Part shown: positions 61,364 to 64,000 of the stretch, piece by piece
Position numbering within the stretch: position 1 is the first letter of the stretch
Layout of the letters: every line of letters begins with the position of its first letter
Source: Bryobacterales bacterium
GTDB lineage: Bacteria > Acidobacteriota > Terriglobia > Bryobacterales > Bryobacteraceae
DNA: 64,000 bases
Assembly (NCBI GenBank): GCA_020846745.1
Contig: JADLDI010000150.1
Location: 1-64,000 of the forward strand
Direction of reading: 5' to 3'
Position numbers and translations under genes: made by a program
Notes under the pieces: generated by a model
What the model saw: only the letters and a program-made list of their open reading frames with translations
What the model was told of the DNA's origin: nothing
Database searches by the model: none

Positions 61364-62819
61364 CTACGCGGCCGCTCCAGGTGAGCGGTGCCTGCCCTGC
61401 CATATCCGGCAGGTTGAGGCGTTCCGAAAGACCGGCATGGGCCGCTCTATCGACGAGCGGCCCGTGCTGTCTCAGGCTGTCCTCTTCCATCGCCTCTCGA
61501 ATCGCCACTATGTTATTTCGTCCGGGGCCGTTCAGCGTCACCAACTTGACGCACAGGGCCAGCCCATCAATGTGCTCGAAAAGACTACGACGTTCGCCAT
61601 TGGATCAGGTAATCACGCTATTACTTACATCCACCGCACGCCGAATGGCCGTCTACTCGAGTTACCGGTCAGTTATTACGCGAAACTCAACGGATACGCG
61701 ATGTCGCCGGGGTATGACCGGGCAGACCATCCCGACTTCCGCCGCGAGATCTCAGACTCTTGCCTTGCCTGCCATTCCGCGTCGCGCGAACCGACCGCTA
61801 TCGACTGTCAGCGCTGTCACGGTGATGCCGCCGCCCATCTCGCCAAACCTGGGAAGGGAAGCATCGTCAATCCGGCCGCGCTGGTCCCTGCGCGCCAACT
61901 TGAGATCTGCCTGCAATGCCATCTGGAGACAGCGTCATCAGGGTTCAACGATTCGCTCCGGATTCCCGGGCGCGACGCGTTCTCATACAAACCGGGAGAA
62001 CCGCTGGCGAACTACAAACTGTACTTCGACCGTGCGCAACCGGTCGATTCGTTTGAGATCAACCACTCGGGCTACGGCTTACTGCAGTCCCGGTGTTTCA
62101 CCGAGTCGAAGGGCAAACTTACCTGCACCTCGTGTCACGACCCGCACACGGCGCGCGTTCGCACAAACCGGTGCTCGCAGTGCCACGAATCCGCGCACGC
62201 GCGTGAGCGAAGCGATTGTGCCGCCTGTCACATGCCCAAGCGCACCCCTTCTGATGCGATTCACACCGTCATGACAGATCATCGCATTCGCCGCCGTCCC
62301 GTTTTTGAAAACCCCACTCGCGAGAACCTTCAAGCATACACGGGACCATTGAAGGCCTTTTACACACCCGCCGATCAATTGACGCTCGATGTGATGGGCA
62401 TTCGGCAACCCTCAGAGGCGGCGGTCGCCCTGCTGCGACATTTTGTCCGCCGCCACCCCGGCCATGTCCCGACTGTTGCGTCGCTGGGCAAAACGCTATT
62501 CCGTGTTGGCGATACCGAGGAGGCGATGCGGGCATTTGGCCGTGCGCTTCAGCGCGAACCGGCGAATACCGAGGTACTCGTCAACCTGGCCGTGGCGCTT
62601 GCAACCAAAGGAGAGCACCGCGGCGCGTTAGAGTTGTTGCAGCATGCCGTCTCATCCAATCCGGATCACGCGCTGGCCTGGATCAACCTGGGAATTACAC
62701 TGGAGGCGCTCGGCAGCAATAGCCAGGCACTTCGCTGCTATAACGAGGCGATCAGACTGCAGCCGGATTTCGCCGACGCCCGTCATCGGCGCCAAATGCT
62801 CGCCGCCGGCGCCAAGTAA
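61206..62819 (+). CDS. Seven-heme cytochrome c with TPR domain
   Basis: A large frame overlapping the receptor gene by 158 nt in another phase. The unique part starts near 61365. Seven CxxCH motifs follow in order: CLPCH, CLACH, CQRCH, CLQCH, CTSCH, CSQCH, CAACH. After residue ~400 come three TPR repeats (TLFRVGDTEEAMRAFGRALQREPANTEVLVNLAVALATKG and on). It would be a periplasmic multiheme electron carrier or c554-like reductase with a protein-binding tail. The signal-like LAILVALWWAAACSSSYAA is encoded within the receptor's last codons. The only in-frame starts (GTG 61206, TTG 61215, GTG 61221) lie inside that gene, so the 5' end is doubtful. Confidence 0.78.
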   Translation: MYDLSYVPRVTTSSITPNSAPWELRLLLPLPSERSPRLAILVALWWAAACSSSYAAAPGERCLPCHIRQVEAFRKTGMGRSIDERPVLSQAVLFHRLSNRHYVISSGAVQRHQLDAQGQPINVLEKTTTFAIGSGNHAITYIHRTPNGRLLELPVSYYAKLNGYAMSPGYDRADHPDFRREISDSCLACHSASREPTAIDCQRCHGDAAAHLAKPGKGSIVNPAALVPARQLEICLQCHLETASSGFNDSLRIPGRDAFSYKPGEPLANYKLYFDRAQPVDSFEINHSGYGLLQSRCFTESKGKLTCTSCHDPHTARVRTNRCSQCHESAHARERSDCAACHMPKRTPSDAIHTVMTDHRIRRRPVFENPTRENLQAYTGPLKAFYTPADQLTLDVMGIRQPSEAAVALLRHFVRRHPGHVPTVASLGKTLFRVGDTEEAMRAFGRALQREPANTEVLVNLAVALATKGEHRGALELLQHAVSSNPDHALAWINLGITLEALGSNSQALRCYNEAIRLQPDFADARHRRQMLAAGAK

Positions 62820-62976
62820 GTACATTTCCGTCCCGGACTTCGGTGCGGTTTGGCACAACTTACACCGGCTGGCCAGAACGGCGCGTTGTGGTTGCCTCAT
62901 TCTGCCCTTAGGCTGAAAGCAAAGGGTCTACTCTCAGGGCAAGCCGACGATCTCTCGATGCTCGGAAGGAGTGAGG
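62820..62976. other. Leader of the next receptor gene with a possible stem
   Basis: A 157-nt spacer. TGCCCT (62903-62908) can pair with AGGGCA (62936-62941), enclosing a small GCT-GAA-AGC hairpin. It may be a structured leader; I recognise no riboswitch class. Confidence 0.3.
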
Positions 62977-64000
62977 ATGACAGGTATCTGGTTCTACCGC
63001 GTGGCGCTTGTGTGCGCCCTGACTTCGATGTTGCCCGCGCAGGAAACGCGCGCCACAGTCACAGGTCGGATTACCGACCCCACTGGAGCAGGCGTGGCCA
63101 ACGCTACCGTCCGCGCCATCAATGCCCAATCCAATGTCGCGACGCCGACAACCACCGGGGCGGAGGGCGATTATACGATCCCGTATCTTACCCCCGGAAC
63201 CTATACTATTCGAGTCGAAGCGCCGGGCTTCAAGACGCTCAACCGCGAAAATGTCGTCCTATTTGTAAGCGACCGCAAAACAGTCGACCTCTCGCTGGAG
63301 ATCGGGAATATCCAGGAATCTCTCACGGTATCGGCGGCACCACCGATGCTCGACCAGGAAACCGCCTCCCGTGGCGGCGTGATCGAAAATCAGCGCGTGA
63401 CGGAACTGCCCCTCAATGGCCGCAATCCGTTCATGCTGTCGAACCTCACGCCCGGCGTGATCTTCGCCGGCAATCCTGTCTTCACGCGGCCATTCGACAA
63501 CGGCGACAATGCCAACTTCTCGATCAACGGTGGTCTGCGTCAGACAAATGAGTTTCTTATCGACGGCTCACCGGACAACGCGCTTACCGATACAGCCGGC
63601 GACCGCACGCGCGCCAACTTTAACGTGGCCTACATTCCCACCGTCGACACCACCCAGGAATTCAAGATTGTCACCAACTTCTACGATGCTCAGTATGGCC
63701 GAACGGGCGGCGGTATTATCAACGTCAGTACTAAGTCGGGCGTCAATGACCTTCATGGATCCGCATACTGGTTTCTCCGGCGCTACCAACTGGACGCTAA
63801 CTCGTTCTCGCAAAATGCGGCTGGACGGCCCCGCTATGCCGTCGACCCCGTAACCGGCGAGAACCTTGGCGGTCACAAGCTCGACCAGTACGGCGGATAC
63901 CTCAGCGGTCCCGTTCTCATTCCTAAGTTCTATAACGGAAAAGACAAGACGTTCTTCATGTTCGGCCTTGAGAAGTACAAAGAAAACACACCTTCGCCGA
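62977..64000 (+). CDS. Oar-type TonB-dependent receptor, 3' end outside the window
   Basis: ATG at 62977 with AAGGAG at 62966-62971 (spacing 5). The frame stays open through 341 codons to the window edge. Signal peptide MTGIWFYRVALVCALTSMLPAQ; carboxypeptidase-regulatory domain (ATVTGRITDPTGAGVANATVRA ... GDYTIPYLTPGTYTIRV, about residues 26-105); plug with TELPLNGRNPFMLSNLTPGV, FSINGGLRQTNEFLIDGSPDN and YDAQYGRTGGGIINVSTKSG; start of the barrel with LSGPVLIPKFYNGKDKTFFMFGLEKY. Same class as the receptor at 58121. The cytochrome gene sits between the two. Confidence 0.93.
   Translation, partial: MTGIWFYRVALVCALTSMLPAQETRATVTGRITDPTGAGVANATVRAINAQSNVATPTTTGAEGDYTIPYLTPGTYTIRVEAPGFKTLNRENVVLFVSDRKTVDLSLEIGNIQESLTVSAAPPMLDQETASRGGVIENQRVTELPLNGRNPFMLSNLTPGVIFAGNPVFTRPFDNGDNANFSINGGLRQTNEFLIDGSPDNALTDTAGDRTRANFNVAYIPTVDTTQEFKIVTNFYDAQYGRTGGGIINVSTKSGVNDLHGSAYWFLRRYQLDANSFSQNAAGRPRYAVDPVTGENLGGHKLDQYGGYLSGPVLIPKFYNGKDKTFFMFGLEKYKENTPSP

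Noticed and set aside
61381..62274. A 297-codon plus-strand frame starting at GTG 61381
   Set aside because: It shadows the multiheme cytochrome in another phase and has no domain; the seven CxxCH motifs are in the other frame.
62850..63551. A 233-codon plus-strand frame before the last receptor
   Set aside because: Arg/Ser-rich shadow; the receptor frame from 62977 has an SD, a signal peptide and clear domains but runs off the window.

Overview
The window looks like a chromosome segment of an Acidobacteriota bacterium close to Bryobacteraceae/Solibacter. Evidence: high GC; two large Oar-type TonB receptors (carboxypeptidase-regulatory domain plus plug plus barrel) and one plain one; a DUF1501 plus planctomycete-cytochrome (PSCyt1/DUF1549/DUF1553) pair; a PEP-CTERM protein; Tat-exported carbohydrate enzymes; a DUF4091 glycosidase; and a YVTN-BACON-malectin surface protein. 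This is inference from family content; no rRNA or other marker gene is present. No tRNA, rRNA, CRISPR array, intact insertion sequence or prophage was seen.

Layout. 1-2.2 kb: the 5' end of a small minus-strand gene, a secreted helical-repeat protein, and a repeat-rich intergenic stretch. 2.2-9.2 kb: two-domain esterase, GNAT acetyltransferase, TonB receptor, patatin. 9.2-17 kb: YggX, DUF2277, DinB, an orphan dCache sensor, a 723-aa protein of unknown function, and a tandem pair of paralogous unknown proteins. 17-26.4 kb: CDH/HIT-like protein, GT39 glycosyltransferase, PEP-CTERM protein, propeller-BACON-malectin protein, DUF1501/PSD1 pair. 26.4-29.1 kb: HxlR regulator with its probable operator, BNR propeller and MoaD/ThiS-like protein, then a BrnT-type toxin-antitoxin pair. 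29.1-34.5 kb: membrane protein, YgfZ, MFS, QueE, a candidate small RNA, ABC exporter. 34.5-42 kb: two carbohydrate-active proteins, a lipoprotein, a PGI-family protein, and a small membrane protein with rph and rdgB. 42-45 kb: dacB-fmdB-creatininase on the minus strand. 45-51.3 kb: TetR plus an efflux operon in which the RND pump and its outer-membrane channel are one 1459-aa polypeptide. 51.4-54 kb: an MgtE-sensor/CBS protein translationally coupled to an NRAMP-like transporter, followed by the relic tail of a DUF1501 gene. 54-58 kb: an alpha-L-fucosidase, two UroD-family proteins and a rhamnose-mutarotase-like protein. 58-64 kb: Oar-type receptor, seven-heme TPR cytochrome, and a second Oar-type receptor running off the end.

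Themes. Many genes serve uptake and breakdown of plant or microbial glycans: TonB receptors, GH29, DUF4091, the GH-like protein and the esterase. Efflux, metal and envelope functions form a second group (RND-OMF fusion, NRAMP/MgtE-N, ABC exporter, DacB). Several monocistronic genes have a TANNNT hexamer 6-9 nt before the start codon and no Shine-Dalgarno sequence, which suggests frequent leaderless transcription. The most unusual items are the RND-OMF fusion with an internal signal peptide, the MgtE sensor paired with an NRAMP pore that lacks the canonical metal-site residues, the HxlR-BNR-MoaD cluster with a palindromic operator and triplicated promoter repeats, and the fucosidase/double UroD/mutarotase cluster.
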